DNA of 64,000 bases from Petunia secreta (GCA_029990175.1 JARKIP010000691.1:124001-188000); one strand, 5' to 3'; shown: positions 1 through 10,735, counted from the stretch's first letter. The notes: a model not told the origin generated them from the letters alone. A program made the numbers and translations.

Positions 1-22
1 TGGTACTCCTGAGAAACAAAGC

Positions 23-1342
23 ATGGCCGCTTATGAAAACTACACTAAGCTGGAGCAGAGGTTGCTGGAATTGGAAAGTAGGATCCCTCCGACCCATACT
101 GATGAGATCATTGAACCAAACCAAACTGCTCGCCCTCCCCGCAAAGATCCACTTTACCCCGAAAGAGACCTTCCTTACCCTACCCACACGGCACAACCAA
201 AAGCACCACAAAACAACATACCCGCCTTCACTGTTGAAACCAAAACCATGGCATTACCCACCAAGGACCATGAAATTTATGCTTGGACTATGGAAGACCC
301 AGACATCACAAAAGAACAAGTCCAATGGCTGGTTAAGAAGTTCAAACAACTCCAAGGCGCCAAGGGAACCCGATATCTTGACTTGAAACTACCGGAAGGC
401 TATAAAACACCCAAATTCAACATGTTCGATGGTAGTGGAGACCTAATGGCTCATTTAAGATCTTATTGTGACAGACTGATTGGGGTTGGGCATGACAAGA
501 AGATTCGCATGCAACTGTTCAACCGCAGTCTAACTGGAGATGTACTGGTATGGTAATCTAACCAACAAACCATGAAGTGGACAAGCTGGGAAGCAATGGC
601 TGGAGATTTTGCTGACAGCTTCGGGCATAACACTGACGCTATGCCCGATCAATTTTACTTAGAGAAGCTGAAGAAGAAGCCCACTGAGACTTTCTTGTTC
701 GGAGAACTGATCAAGATTGGCGGCATGGTCGAAGATGAACTCAAGACTGGAAGGATCGTTAGCGTAGCTGCATTACAAGCCGGTAACAAAGCCCTGCAAG
801 CTAGCAGAACTACTACCTCAAGAAAGAAGACAGACGATGTCTCCTTCGTGGCCATATCACTTGACCACTCCCCTACTCACAACCATTACTACCAAACACC
901 TCCTCCCTCCTACCCATACATACCACCCACATCGACCTACCCGTTTTATAACACCCAGCCCATGTACCAAAACCCACCACCACAAAGACCAGCATACCCA
1001 CAAAGTCCCAATTACCGAAATACCAACACTTACTCACCAAGGCCTCACGCTAATAATAACCCAAGACCCAAAAGAAACTACACTCCATTGGCTGAATCTC
1101 GTACACAGTTGTTCGAGAGACTCAAAGCAGCCGGTAACATAGAACTCGAACCATTCAAAATGCCTGATAGAATGACACCTTACTTTGACCAAACCAAAAC
1201 CCGTGGCTATCATTCTGGAGGGCATGGCCATGATACTAAGAAGTGCTATGCTTTAAGGGATAAAATACAAGATTTGATCGACCGAAAGGTGATACATTTG
1301 AAGACTCCGAATGTGCACATCAACCCTTTGCCTAATCATTGA
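23..1342 (+). pseudogene. gag: gag polyprotein (capsid/nucleocapsid), Tat-type, interrupted
   Basis: Structural gag of the retrotransposon. The N-terminus is a coiled-coil-like stretch rich in Glu and Leu, followed by a retrotransposon-gag core around 280-850 (KFNMFDGSGD, then EAMAGDFADSF). A Pro/Tyr-rich linker follows (850-1080). Near 1203-1250 a nucleocapsid-like segment ends in GHDTKKCYALRDKIQDLI. The usual first cysteine of the CX2C knuckle is not seen there (GYHSGG), so the zinc finger looks damaged. An in-frame TAA at 554-556 and TGA at 1340-1342 break the frame, but the same frame continues past both, so these are point nonsense changes rather than gene ends. The initiating ATG at 23 may not be the original start because the window begins here. 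Confidence 0.8.
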
Positions 1343-1366
1343 GACTGTAGGGTCAACCTGATTGAG

Positions 1367-2275
1367 GTGGATGAAGAATGCAATTTAGAAGGGACTATTG
1401 TCAAGGAAAAAGAAAATGCGCCAGCAACCGCTTCAGTTGCTCAAGCCACCACAGCACCGGAGCCCATTGAGGTAGAAGTAGCTCCTAAATTCTATGTCGA
1501 TGTGGTTCCACCATACAGCGACAAGGCAGTGCCGTGGGACTATGAATGGGAAAGGAAGAACAAGGTTGTAGCTGAGATCGTTGTCGCGCAAGGAATTACT
1601 AGGAGTGGGAGGATTTACACTCCTGAACATCTAATCCAAGAGAGACGAGGCCTTAGCGAGGAAGAGTCTGAGGGACTGTGGAAGAAAGTACAAGCAATGG
1701 AGTACTTCGTAGCTGAGCACTTGGGCAAAACTCCAGCACAAATCTCTATTTTGGCCTTGCTCCTTAAATCAGAGAGTCAACGAAGTGCTTTGATTAAAGT
1801 ATTGGACGAAGCACATGTTCCGGTGGACACTTCAGTCGAGAACTTGGCTAGCACGGTTGGACAAGTCATGGAGGCCAACAGAATGTCTTTTCACGGAGAT
1901 GAGCTACCACTTGAAGGGTTGAATCACAACAAAGCTTTGCACGTCACTGTCAAATGCAAAGACTAGTTCGTGGGAAGAGTTCTGATCGATGGAGGTTCTG
2001 GTCTGAACATATGCCCATTCATCACTCTGAAAAGAATGGGAATTGACCAAAGCAATATAAGGGAAAGAGACATGAAGGAGAAAGCATTTGTTGGATCACA
2101 AAGAAGCACCATTGGAGTGATTGACTTGACCATCATGGTTGGTCCTGTGGAGTTCACTGCTGAGTTCCACGTCATGGACATCTCTGCTTTCTACAATCTG
2201 CTACTAGGGAGGCCCTGGATCCATATGGCTGGTGCGGTGCCATCTACATTGCATCAAACAGTAAAGTTCGAATAG
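1367..2275 (+). pseudogene. pro: gag-protease linker and retropepsin-like protease
   Basis: This continues gag in the same frame after the TGA at 1340. Residues coded around 1596-1640 (RSGRIYTPEHL) match the conserved segment before the protease in Tat elements. The active-site motif VLIDGGSGLNICP is at about 1979-2017, in the position of the usual D-S/T-G loop, with GG after the Asp. A second protease motif, NLLLGRPWIH, lies near 2195-2224. TAG at 1964-1966 and TAG at 2273-2275 interrupt the frame. The role would have been cleavage of the polyprotein. Confidence 0.75.
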
Positions 2276-2509
2276 GACCACAAAGTGGTAGTAGTGTTCG
2301 GCGAGGGGAATAATTCTATATACAATGAGCAAACCATACCAGCAATTTAAGGAAGTACGCCTAATGGGCTAACGTTCTACATTGTAGAAATTGTGGGAGC
2401 GCTACAAGGAACTCGAGGAGGACGTCGTAAGAATTACTATTCAAGCTGGAACTCCACAAGCACGGTCCAAGGAGGTTACACTGCACACTTTGCCCCTAAG
2501 TTGGTCAAC

Positions 2510-3288
2510 ACGCCGCCTGGAGTTTAAGAGAAGAAGAGGGACTTTTATAGTGTTTACTGGGATAAACGAGGCAAAGGCTACAAAGGAAGGAACCTGGTCT
2601 GGGAGCCGGTCATGTCTGACTGGGGAGTGCCATCACAAGAATTTCGTAAGACCCTGCCAGCCAAGATCGAGAAGCAGCCTATGTACTCACCTAGTGCTCG
2701 CCCCAATTGGAAACGCATCTCTGAAGAAACAAAAGGAAAGCAACTGTGGATACCCAAAGCATTGGAACCTATGGAGGTAGTGATCAAAGAGCCATACATA
2801 CTTCCATAAACCGCAAAGTGGCCGGGAGACTGGGTTATAGGTATCATGATCAAGCAAGGCTATGAACCAGGCAAAGGTTTGGGCAAAAATTTTGATAGCA
2901 CGGTTGAGCCAATCAGAATTGTGATAAGGCCCGACAATAAAAAGGCTGGCATAGGGTATGTTGTGACCTATGAAAAGAGCATGGAGAAAGCATCAATGGA
3001 TTTCAAGTTCTATAAGAAAAGCACTAGGACTCTCCTGCATATCTTTGTCTCGGCTGGGTACTTGGGTGGCCAAAAAGGGGAGGTGTCCGCAGCACAAGGA
3101 GTGAAGCCGAAAGTAGTTGATGCTGAAGAGGACCTGCTGGAAGGAATGCAAAACCTGTTCGTAGTTGATGAAGACTGCTGTGTGATCTTGGAAGAATATG
3201 ATGGACCTCCTGTATTGACAAAGGCTATATCTGGAGCGGCTTTGAACAACTGGATCAGCAACTGGGCCCGGGCTTACCGTGGATCTTG
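2510..3288 (+). pseudogene. protease-RT linker with G-patch-like motif
   Basis: The same reading frame resumes as DFYSVYWDKRGKGYKGRNLVWEP. It then carries IKQGYEPGKGLGKNFDSTVEPI (about 2849-2914), a Gly-rich G-patch-like motif known from plant Tat polyproteins. Further on is an acidic segment ending in WISNWARAYRGSW. A stop (TAA) lies at about 2807-2809. G-patch motifs are usually linked to RNA binding; its job in the element is unknown. The 2276-2510 stretch before it is badly frame-broken. Confidence 0.65.
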
Positions 3289-3491
3289 GTAGAGCTGAGG
3301 GGATCAAATTTATTTTTTATGCTTTCCAAAATAAAACCCGACCCTGAGTCGTGGAGTTTGCATTCTCTTTTCTTTTGCACATGTCACCCTACAAACTTTT
3401 GTTTTGAAAGGATTCATAAATAAAACATCACACCATTTCCTGTTTAATTTTTGCTTTAATCTTTTAATTTTGCAATATTTTAGTTTTTCAG
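3289..3491 (+). other. Ogre-type intron between gag-pro and RT
   Basis: The donor is TG|GTAGAG at 3289 and the acceptor TTTTTCAG|CAC at 3491, after a long pyrimidine-rich tract (3430-3491). The 203-bp stretch has no coding similarity. Removing it joins two nucleotides of the upstream frame to one of the downstream frame. The gag-pro frame then runs directly into the RT frame and the TAG at 3290-3292 is skipped. Ogre elements are known to carry an intron at this position. Confidence 0.7.
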
Positions 3492-4893
3492 CACCCGCAT
3501 TAATAATTCTATTGAGTCCACAATCGCAACGTGTAATGAAACAATGGAACTTGGAGAAGCTAGAGCTGACTACGATGGTTTTGATGAGACTATGCAAGAA
3601 GAATTTGAAAGATTTGAAAACAAACCTAAGCCAAACCTTGAAGAGACTGAAGTGATAAACATAGGTAATGAGGAAATTGTGAAGGCGACAACGATCAATG
3701 TACACCTCAATGCCGAGGACATAAAGCGATACAATGAGTTTCTTAAAGAATATAAGGACGTGTTCGCTTGGTCGTACGATGACATGACTGGCATAAGCAC
3801 GCATGTGGTTGCTCACAAATTACCTATCAATCCGGGCCTTCCGCCAGTCAAACAAAAGGCCCGAACATTCAAGTCATTGGTTCTGTTGAAAATTGGTGAA
3901 GAAGTAACTAGGCAGCTCAACGCGGGGATTCTGAGACCGGTCAAGTATCCAAGTTGGTTTGCCAATGTCGTCCCCGTGCCAAAGAAAGATGGGAAACTCC
4001 GAGTTTGTGTGGACTACAGGATCTAAACAGAGCAAGTCCAAAGGATGATTTTCCTCTACAAACATACATATCTTGATTGACAAATGTGCAAAGTACGAAC
4101 TACAATCCTTCGTAGGCTATTTCGCCAGTTATCATCAAGTGCTCAAGGATGAAGAGGACGCCGAGAAGACAGCCTTCACCACATCTTGGGGAACTTACTG
4201 CTACAAAGTCATGCAATTTGGGTGAAACAATGCTGGGGCCACTTACATGAGAGCGATGACGACCATGTTCCATGATCTGATGCACATGGAGATTGAAGTC
4301 TATGTAGACAACGTGATCATCAAATCAAAGAAGAGTTCAGAGCATGTTGACAACTTGCACAATTTCTTCGACCGCTTGCGAAAGTACAATCTGAAGTTGA
4401 ACCTGGCAAAGTGCGCTTTTGGTATTCCGGCAGGGAAACTCCTGGGTTTCATCGTCAGTAGAAGGGGCATCGAGTTGGACCCTTCCACAAAGCTATTAAG
4501 GATCTGCCGCCCCCAAGAAGCAATAAAGAGGTTATGAGCTTCCTAGGGAGGCTCAACTACATCAGTCGTATCATAGCACAATCCACCGTCACCTGCGAGC
4601 CAATCATCAAGTTGCTGAAGAAAGACGCGGCGATCGAGTGGACAGTAGATTGCCAAAAGGCGTTTGATCGGATCAAGGAATACTTCTCATGCCCACCCGT
4701 GCTGGTTCCACCTGAGCCTGGGCGACCTTTGATCTTATATCTGTCCATGGTAGATTCAGGCTTTGGTTGTGTCTTGGGACAACATGATTCAAATGGGAGG
4801 AAGGAGAAAGCCATCTATTATCTAAGCAAGACGTTCACTCTTTATGAAGCCAAGTACACATTGCTGAAGCGCACATGTTGTGCACTTACATAG
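3492..4893 (+). pseudogene. pol: reverse transcriptase and start of RNase H
   Basis: Reverse-transcriptase domains follow the intron. Visible parts are an N-terminal acidic segment, FAWSYDDM (about 3763), YPSWFANVVPVPKKDGKLRVCVDYR (about 3946-4020), FTTSWGTYCYKVMQFG (about 4177), and the active-site region VYVDN (about 4299), where YVDD is usual. Then come LNLAKCAFGIPAGKLLGF and the connection/RNase H start SFLGRLNYISR to FDRIKEYFSCPPVL. A frameshift at about 4022, a TGA at 4223-4225, another shift near 4490 and the replaced active-site Asp mark it as dead. It is cut by the insertion at 4950. Confidence 0.8.
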
Positions 4894-4944
4894 ATAGCAC
4901 AAAAGTTGGGACACTACTTGACATCCTACTCAACGTTTCTGATA

Positions 4945-4949
4945 TCAAG
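4945..4949. repeat. target-site duplication tcaag (left copy)
   Basis: The five bases tcaag precede the LTR at 4950 and recur at 10340-10344 right after the other LTR. The host RNase H reading frame continues across the two copies. This fixes both ends of the inserted element. Confidence 0.9.
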
Positions 4950-5721
4950 TGATACAATGGAAAATACGCGGAAGCAAGAAACGATACAAAAATGCGGAAG
5001 CTAAAACAAGATAGGCGATATCGATAACAATATCGAGATATAAAGCAAGACGAGGCTTGAAACGTTTACCTAAGTAGCACCGAGGAACTTGTCTCGATAC
5101 ACCCCGGGTGAAGTCAAAGATCACCTATACTACGCAACTACCCTCAAGAGACACTCGGCACTCACAAATTGAATGATCAAAGAGGTTTCGATATTCAACT
5201 TGGATTCGACCAAGTGAAATCATGCCCGCTCACGGGTTCTTCATTGAGATTCACTCAAGAAATTCATCATTCTACATTCAAGGTTGGTTAAAATTCAATA
5301 AATGACTAAGGGGTCTATTTATAGTTTCCCATTACAAGTTTTGCCAAGTTTCTGGTCACTGCTCCTCAAATGGTCTTCGCGATCGCGCAAAGCGAATAGC
5401 GGTCGCGCAGGGTACTAATCTTAAGAGGCTCGCGATCGCGTCATGGTGAGCGCTATCGCGCAAGGCAAGTAACTGCTCTTCGCGATCGCGTGAGTGTGGT
5501 CGCGATAGCGCAGAGGAAATGTCTTTCGCCAGGCAGTAAGCTCAGAAAGTGCTGCCCTATTTTGCCCTGTTTTGGCTCCCCTGTTTCCTGCACTGGTTTC
5601 AGCCCTGCTTCCGCTTTGATTGAGCTCCAATGCATTGTCTTCAAGTCATTCCCCGAGCTCACATCATCCATGCCTTGACTTCAAACCAAGTGTAAGGGTC
5701 GATGCAATTTGGGTTGCATCA
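4950..5721 (-). repeat. LTR (3' LTR in element orientation)
   Basis: 772 bp, TGATACAA...TTGCATCA. It contains a cluster of palindromic CGCGATCGCG-type motifs at about 5384-5515. Compared with the other LTR it has a short extra repeat near 5558-5572 and scattered C-to-T/G-to-A changes. Confidence 0.9.
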
Positions 5722-5737
5722 TCCTCCCCTTCTTGAG
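5722..5737 (-). other. polypurine tract of the 4950-10339 element
   Basis: Read on the - strand, the bases just inside the LTR are AGAAGGGGAGGA. This is the expected purine tract priming plus-strand DNA synthesis. Confidence 0.75.
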
Positions 5738-5821
5738 AAGATTTCGTCCTCGAAATTAAGGCGTCCTCCTCCAAGGTAGCATCATCTACATCAAAAAGGC
5801 AAATAAAAAGAAAAGCTCCTA

Positions 5822-6457
5822 CTACAAAAGTAGGTTAGTGCACCAAGTGTGGGAAAACACACTCTTATGGTACAACCAAGTATCAATGGAAACAAAGAAG
5901 CTCATGTTCCCAAAGGAACTAGCAAGTACTTGGTTCAACAACGAAGTGCTCCCAACACAAGAACAAATAAAGAGATCAATAGTGCATGGCATATGCAAGA
6001 TTAAGCTATCAAAATCACTACGATCCCTAAGTTCAAGATTAGTGCACCAAGACTTCCCACGATGCGAGTAGGCAAGTCCAACAAGAGTGAAGGTAAGTGG
6101 TGTGGAAAATTCACTCTTGTGATAGAGCCAAGTATCAATACAACTCAAAAAGCTTATGTCTCCAAAGGAGATAACAAGTTCTTGGCTCCATAGTGACAAG
6201 CACTCATAAACATGACAAGCAAAGAGACCCACAGGACATGGAACATTCAAGATTAAGCAATCAAAGTTCCTATGACCCCTAAGCTCATGATCAACATACC
6301 AAACCTTCAATGCATTACTTTCACATTGCGGCACAATGGTTTTGGCATGCTCAGTTCTCAAAGTGTGGTTAACATGTGGAATGGGATAGACAAAGTAAGT
6401 CAATTCACAATTAGAATCAATGACCCCACTCCCCTTCTTAAGAGCCCTCATACTCAC
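5822..6457 (-). CDS. Unknown ORF with internal tandem duplication, in LTR element
   Basis: An open frame of 211 codons near the 3' end of the element, with no domain I recognise. It consists largely of two diverged copies of a module of roughly 80-85 residues. Each copy contains a FDxLIL segment, then a Cys/Val-rich hydrophobic stretch, then SFGxxSF and IDTWLYHKS. The duplication is also visible at DNA level (about 5835-6060 against about 6100-6300). Cys, Trp and hydrophobic residues are abundant. It may be the remains of a longer element-specific ORF shared with the two upstream ORFs, which lie in other frames. Expression and function are unknown. Confidence 0.4.
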   Translation of the reverse strand: MSMRALKKGSGVIDSNCELTYFVYPIPHVNHTLRTEHAKTIVPQCESNALKVWYVDHELRGHRNFDCLILNVPCPVGLFACHVYECLSLWSQELVISFGDISFLSCIDTWLYHKSEFSTPLTFTLVGLAYSHRGKSWCTNLELRDRSDFDSLILHMPCTIDLFICSCVGSTSLLNQVLASSFGNMSFFVSIDTWLYHKSVFSHTWCTNLLL

Positions 6458-6651
6458 ACTAAGAGATACCTCCTCACCTCTAATTTCATCCCCGAGACAA
6501 CCCCCTCACAAGGTAAGCTCTCAAGGAAGGCATTGTTAATGGCCTCTTCGTCATCATAACCCAAACCAACAAGAGTAGGGTCACTAGAAGAATTATCTAC
6601 CTCACTCTAAGCTTCAACCAAAGAGTTGTCTATGGGATCAAATCCCTCACA

Positions 6652-7254
6652 CTACGGAGGTTCCAACTCATTCCTAACTCTAGCTTGATACAACTCACCA
6701 CCACAAATAAGGATGCTCTCAAACAAAGGATTAGTAAAAGTGCGCATCCCATTCTCAAGATCAAGCAAAGGTGAAGTATCATAGCTAGGTTCATCACTCG
6801 CACTTGAGGAGTCATCATAGACAACCTTGTCAAATTTATGCAATTTGGACTCCTCAAGGTCACTTTCATCCTCACTACGACACACAAGGCCACCAAAATC
6901 AATTATACCAACAAGGGTAGAGTCACATAACTCTTCTTCCCCTCTATCAAAAATGGGTGGGGTGTCATAACAAGGGTCACAAGCAAGGTCAACGAGCACA
7001 CCTTCACTAGAGAGAGGTTCTTTGAATACCGAGCTCACATCATGATGTGGCTTTTCATTCCTCTCTACTAGGTCACACGCAAACACAAGTTGACCATTAG
7101 ACTCTTCACTAGTTGCAAGGTCATTGTAGGCATCACACGCAACAACTAGCTTCGAGTCTCTACAAGACAAGGGATCAACATGTTCATGAGAAGGGAAGGT
7201 AACACTTACTTTGAGTCGATCCCGTGAGCACTCACATAGCTTGAAGTGTCGCAT
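6652..7254 (-). CDS. Unknown acidic ORF in LTR element
   Basis: 200 codons, strongly acidic, with many Asp/Glu/Ser-rich segments (for example YDDSSSASDEPSYDTSP). It overlaps the end of the protease ORF by 49 bp in another frame, which could be a frameshift scar or programmed shifting. No catalytic motif is visible. In an intact gypsy element RT would lie downstream of the protease, and nothing like RT is seen here. Confidence 0.4.
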   Translation of the reverse strand: MRHFKLCECSRDRLKVSVTFPSHEHVDPLSCRDSKLVVACDAYNDLATSEESNGQLVFACDLVERNEKPHHDVSSVFKEPLSSEGVLVDLACDPCYDTPPIFDRGEEELCDSTLVGIIDFGGLVCRSEDESDLEESKLHKFDKVVYDDSSSASDEPSYDTSPLLDLENGMRTFTNPLFESILICGGELYQARVRNELEPP

Positions 7255-8294
7255 TCAATTCCTTCATCACGAAGCTCACAATGATGCTCTCCGTCCTCTT
7301 GTCTTCCTTCTAAGGCAAATGGTTGAGGCTCCACTAGCTCGCCTCCAAGAGTACCTACACATAAGCCAAAACAAATAGAAAGAGAAGAAGATAAATCATG
7401 GTTAGAACAAAGGGTGTCCTCACTCTCACTCGAGATTTCCTCTCCCCTCACTTCTTTCATTTTTTGCTCAAGGCTAATTGTAGGTCCGGGTGATGCTTCA
7501 CTCTCAACTCGCAAGGGCATGACCATAAGATTGTTGGTTCCGGGCTCAAGTGCCATGGGTAACTTGGCCTTAGCGGCTTCCTTCAACTCCCTCATGATCC
7601 TATAGTCATTACTTACTTGCTTGGGCATCAAAGGCTTGAGTACATACTTCCTGGAACTGTGCAAGACCGTGTAAGAGTTGGTCCTGCCATCATGTACTAC
7701 GCTCCGATCATATTGCCATGGCCTTCCAAGCAAGAGATGGCAAGCTTGCATAGGAACTACATCGAACATTACCTTATCTCGGTAATTTCCAATGCCAAAC
7801 TCAACTAAAGCTTGCTTCACCACCCTCAACTCTCCATAGTCACTCAACCATTGTAACCGGTAGAGATGTGGATGCGTTATTGTAGGCAATTGCAATTGGG
7901 AAATCAAAGTCTCACTCACTATGTTAGCACAACTTCCCGAATCAATGATCATTGAGCACACTTGCCCCATCCCTCGACACCTAGCATGGAAGAGATTCTC
8001 TCTTTGCACATGCTCCGACTCCGCAAGACACATGGCACCCAAACTCCTCTGTACCACAAGTGTCGTTTTAAGTGCATCATTACCTAGGGGAAGGCCCAAG
8101 TTGTGGGGAGCGCCCACTTGTTGGGGAATGCCCAACATTTCATCACTAGTACCTTCTTCGGTACCCCTTTGGACACTCGGGGTCCATTCCTCTTTGAGGT
8201 TATCAAACCTCGTACTTATGGATCTCACCTCGGCCAAGAGGTAGGCCAAAGTGCTTACCGGGACTTCAACGGTATCGTATACGTCTCCGGCCAT
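7206..8294 (-). CDS. gag-remnant/retropepsin ORF of non-autonomous gypsy element
   Basis: 362 codons. The N-terminal third has no zinc knuckle and looks like a much reduced gag. The middle carries HVQRENLFHARC, then the protease active site MIIDSGSCANIVSE, with LLLGRPWQYDRSVVHDGRTN further on. This set is typical of the Ty3/gypsy aspartic protease segment just before RT. The C-terminal third is acidic and of unknown role. The ORF starts shortly after the 5' leader with ATG at 8292-8294. It could process a polyprotein supplied by a partner element, but that is inference. Confidence 0.65.
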   Translation of the reverse strand: MAGDVYDTVEVPVSTLAYLLAEVRSISTRFDNLKEEWTPSVQRGTEEGTSDEMLGIPQQVGAPHNLGLPLGNDALKTTLVVQRSLGAMCLAESEHVQRENLFHARCRGMGQVCSMIIDSGSCANIVSETLISQLQLPTITHPHLYRLQWLSDYGELRVVKQALVEFGIGNYRDKVMFDVVPMQACHLLLGRPWQYDRSVVHDGRTNSYTVLHSSRKYVLKPLMPKQVSNDYRIMRELKEAAKAKLPMALEPGTNNLMVMPLRVESEASPGPTISLEQKMKEVRGEEISSESEDTLCSNHDLSSSLSICFGLCVGTLGGELVEPQPFALEGRQEDGEHHCELRDEGIECDTSSYVSAHGIDSK

Positions 8295-9561
8295 GTACCT
8301 ACAAAAAGTAAAAATAAGAGAAAGAGGTTAGAGTAGCTCACTCGCTCCCTCACCTTTAGAGTGTCACTCGGGTACACTCAATTTAGTGGGTTGTAGGATC
8401 ACTCAAGCTTGATCCCAAAGGCTTCCTCGTAGTTGAACAACCACCTCAATAACCACTCAAGTCACAAGAACCAAATACTCTTCGGGGTGAGTGGAATTAA
8501 TGGGACTCGATGGGCGAACGACTTTATAAGTGAGCACTTGAGTCAAAAAAAGTACTACGAGTCTTCTTTGAGCTCTACTCTCCTCTAGGCACGAAGGTCC
8601 TATTCGCACAAAGGATTAGTACTAATTGCGTAGAAGTGTTACCCTCAAAGTACTAACCAAAAGTGACGCGATCAAATGTTCAAAGATCGAATCGTCACTA
8701 AACGGATTCGGAATTGGTTGACTTTTGGTTAGGGATCTACAAACTCACCATATTTGATGATACAATTGGAGTTTTGGTGAGTGGAAACTATAACGAACGT
8801 TTTGCGAACAATCTGTCCCAATTCAGGATTTCTGGAAAATGAGAACTCTTCGCGATCGCGTGAGGTAAGGCACGATCGCAATGAACAAATTGGCAAGGTG
8901 GCGCGTTCGCGTGCAGCAGGGCGCGATCGCGCAGGCCTGCGTTCCAGAACCAGAACCCCGACTGAAAACTCAGTTTTTGGCACACAAATCACCCCAATTT
9001 AACTTGTTGTTCAGTTCTAAAGCTTCCAAAGGGTGTTTTCAACTGAAGTAAACAATCCCCAATGGTTTAACCAAACAAACAATCAACAAACAACTTGTTT
9101 CGGGAATTTGGAGCAAGTTCTTCAAAAGTTTTCAAGAACTTCAAGATTTCAAAACTTCGATTTTCATTCCACTACTCCAAATGATGTTATGGGGATATCA
9201 AAATGACGGGAAAACTATAAGCAACAATCTCCGATACCAAACAGCCAAGAAATCATAACATCGAACAAGTTCTAGCAATTTTTTTTGTGAAATTTTTCAA
9301 CTTTTGAGATTTGTTTTTCAAGATTTGATCCACGACTTCAAATCGTGTTTTGTGGGTACCAAATCAACGGGAATATAATAACAAACAATCCCCAATAACA
9401 GACAATAACAAAATCACAACGAACAACGATTTCTAGCAATTTTTTTTGTGATTTTCAAGTTTCTGGATTTTTTTGTTTTTCTTCAAATTTTAAGAACAAA
9501 CAACACAATGATAACAATAACAAGAACAAGACCGAGGATTCGTAAGAACGAAGCCTAGCCG
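8295..9561 (-). other. 5' leader of the non-autonomous LTR element
   Basis: About 1.27 kb between PBS and first ORF without a convincing coding frame. It holds another cluster of GCGATCGC-like palindromes at 8849-8932, the same motif family as in the LTRs. It also has two AT-rich tracts, near 9280 and 9435, sharing the sequence agcaattttttttgtga. Confidence 0.6.
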
Positions 9562-9576
9562 TGCTCTGATACCAAC
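9562..9576 (-). other. primer-binding site (initiator tRNA-Met type)
   Basis: On the - strand, directly after the 5' LTR, the sequence reads TTGGTATCAGAGCA. This matches the TGGTATCAGAGC complement of plant initiator tRNA-Met used by many plant LTR elements. Confidence 0.85.
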
Positions 9577-10339
9577 TGATGCAATGGAAAATACGCGGAA
9601 GCAAGAAACGATACGAAAATGCGGAAGCTAAAACAAGATAGGCGATATCGATAACGATATCGCGATATAAAGCAAGACGAGGCTTGAAATGTTTACCTAA
9701 GTAGCACCGAGGAACTTGTCTCGATACACCCCGGGTGAAGTCAAGGATCACCTATACTACGCAACTACCCTCAAGAGACACTCGGCTCTCGCAAATAGAA
9801 TGATCAAAGAGGTTTCGATGTTCAACTTCGATTCGACCAAGTGAAATCATGCCCGCTCACGGGTTCTTCATTGAGATTCACTCAAGAAATACATCATTCT
9901 ACATTCAAGGTTGGTTAAAATGCAATAAATGACTAAGGGGTCTATTTATAGTTTCCTATTACAAGTTTTTGCCAAGTTTCTGATCGCTGCTCCTCAAATG
10001 GTCTTCGCGATCGTGCAAAGGGAATAGCGATCGCGCAGGGTACTAATCTTCAGAGGCTCGCGATCACGTCATGGTGAGCGCTATCGCGCAAGGCAAGTAA
10101 CTGCTCTTCGCGATCGCATGAGTGTGGTCGCGATCGCGCAGAGGAAATGTCTGTCGCCAGGCAGTAAGCTCAGAAAGTGCTGCCCTGTTTTGGCTCCCCT
10201 GTTTCCTGCACTGGTTTCAGCCCTGCTTCCGCTTTGATTAAACTCCAATGCATTGTCTTCAAGTCATTCCCCGAGCTCACATCATCCATGCCTTGACTTC
10301 AAACCAAGTGTAAGGGTCGATGCAATTTGGGTTGCATCA
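9577..10339 (-). repeat. LTR (5' LTR in element orientation)
   Basis: 763 bp, TGATGCAA...TTGCATCA, a perfect 8-bp terminal inversion. It carries the CGCGATCGCG cluster at 10002-10142 and is followed by the TSD copy tcaag at 10340-10344. Confidence 0.9.
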
Positions 10340-10344
10340 TCAAG

Positions 10345-10735
10345 AATGGACCCTCTCAAGTACATTTTCCAAAAACCAATGCCTACTGGAAAGCTGGCTA
10401 AATGGCAAATGCTGCTCAGCGAGTTTGACCTCACTTTTGTCACTCAAAAGGCAGTGAAAGCTCAAGCTTTGGCTGAACATATGGCCGAGAATCCGGTGGA
10501 AGATGACTATGAGCCTTTGCACACCTACTTCCCTGACGAAGAAGTCATGTTCGTAAGAGAAGAGATCACCGAAGAATATGATGGTTGGAGGTTGTTTTTT
10601 AATGGAGCGGTCAACTTCAAAGGAGTCAGCATTGGAGCAGTATTATTTTCCGAGACTGGACAACACTACCATGTCACGGCCAAGCTAAGGTTCCCTTGCA
10701 CCAACAACATGGTGGAGTACGAGGCCTGCATCTAG
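10345..10735 (+). pseudogene. pol: RNase H of the host Tat element (continuation)
   Basis: The frame resumes after the insertion with the RH connection (MDPLKYIFQKP, then GKLAKWQMLLSEFDLTFV). The second RNase H-like domain begins at about 10588 with LFFNGAVNFKG. The family usually has DGA here, so the first catalytic Asp is replaced by Asn. NMVEYEACI follows, where NNxAEYEA is usual, and the frame then stops at 10735. The 10736-10845 stretch still resembles RNase H in a shifted frame (RLAVDMNIQELLAIRDSDLMIHQV). Confidence 0.75.

Larger units (their letters stand above)
4950..10339 (-). mobile_element. Non-autonomous LTR retrotransposon inserted in the Tat element
   Basis: Two LTRs of about 770 bp bound the element, each starting TGATRCAA and ending TTGCATCA, and a 5-bp target duplication flanks it. 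A tRNA-iMet-type primer-binding site (complement of gctctgatacca, about 9563-9574) next to the right LTR and a purine tract next to the left LTR (complement of 5722-5737) show that it is read on the - strand. Internal ORFs contain a Ty3/gypsy-like protease but no recognisable RT, RNase H or integrase. It must therefore have relied on another element's enzymes. The two LTRs are close to identical by eye, so the insertion is much younger than its host element. Confidence 0.9.
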
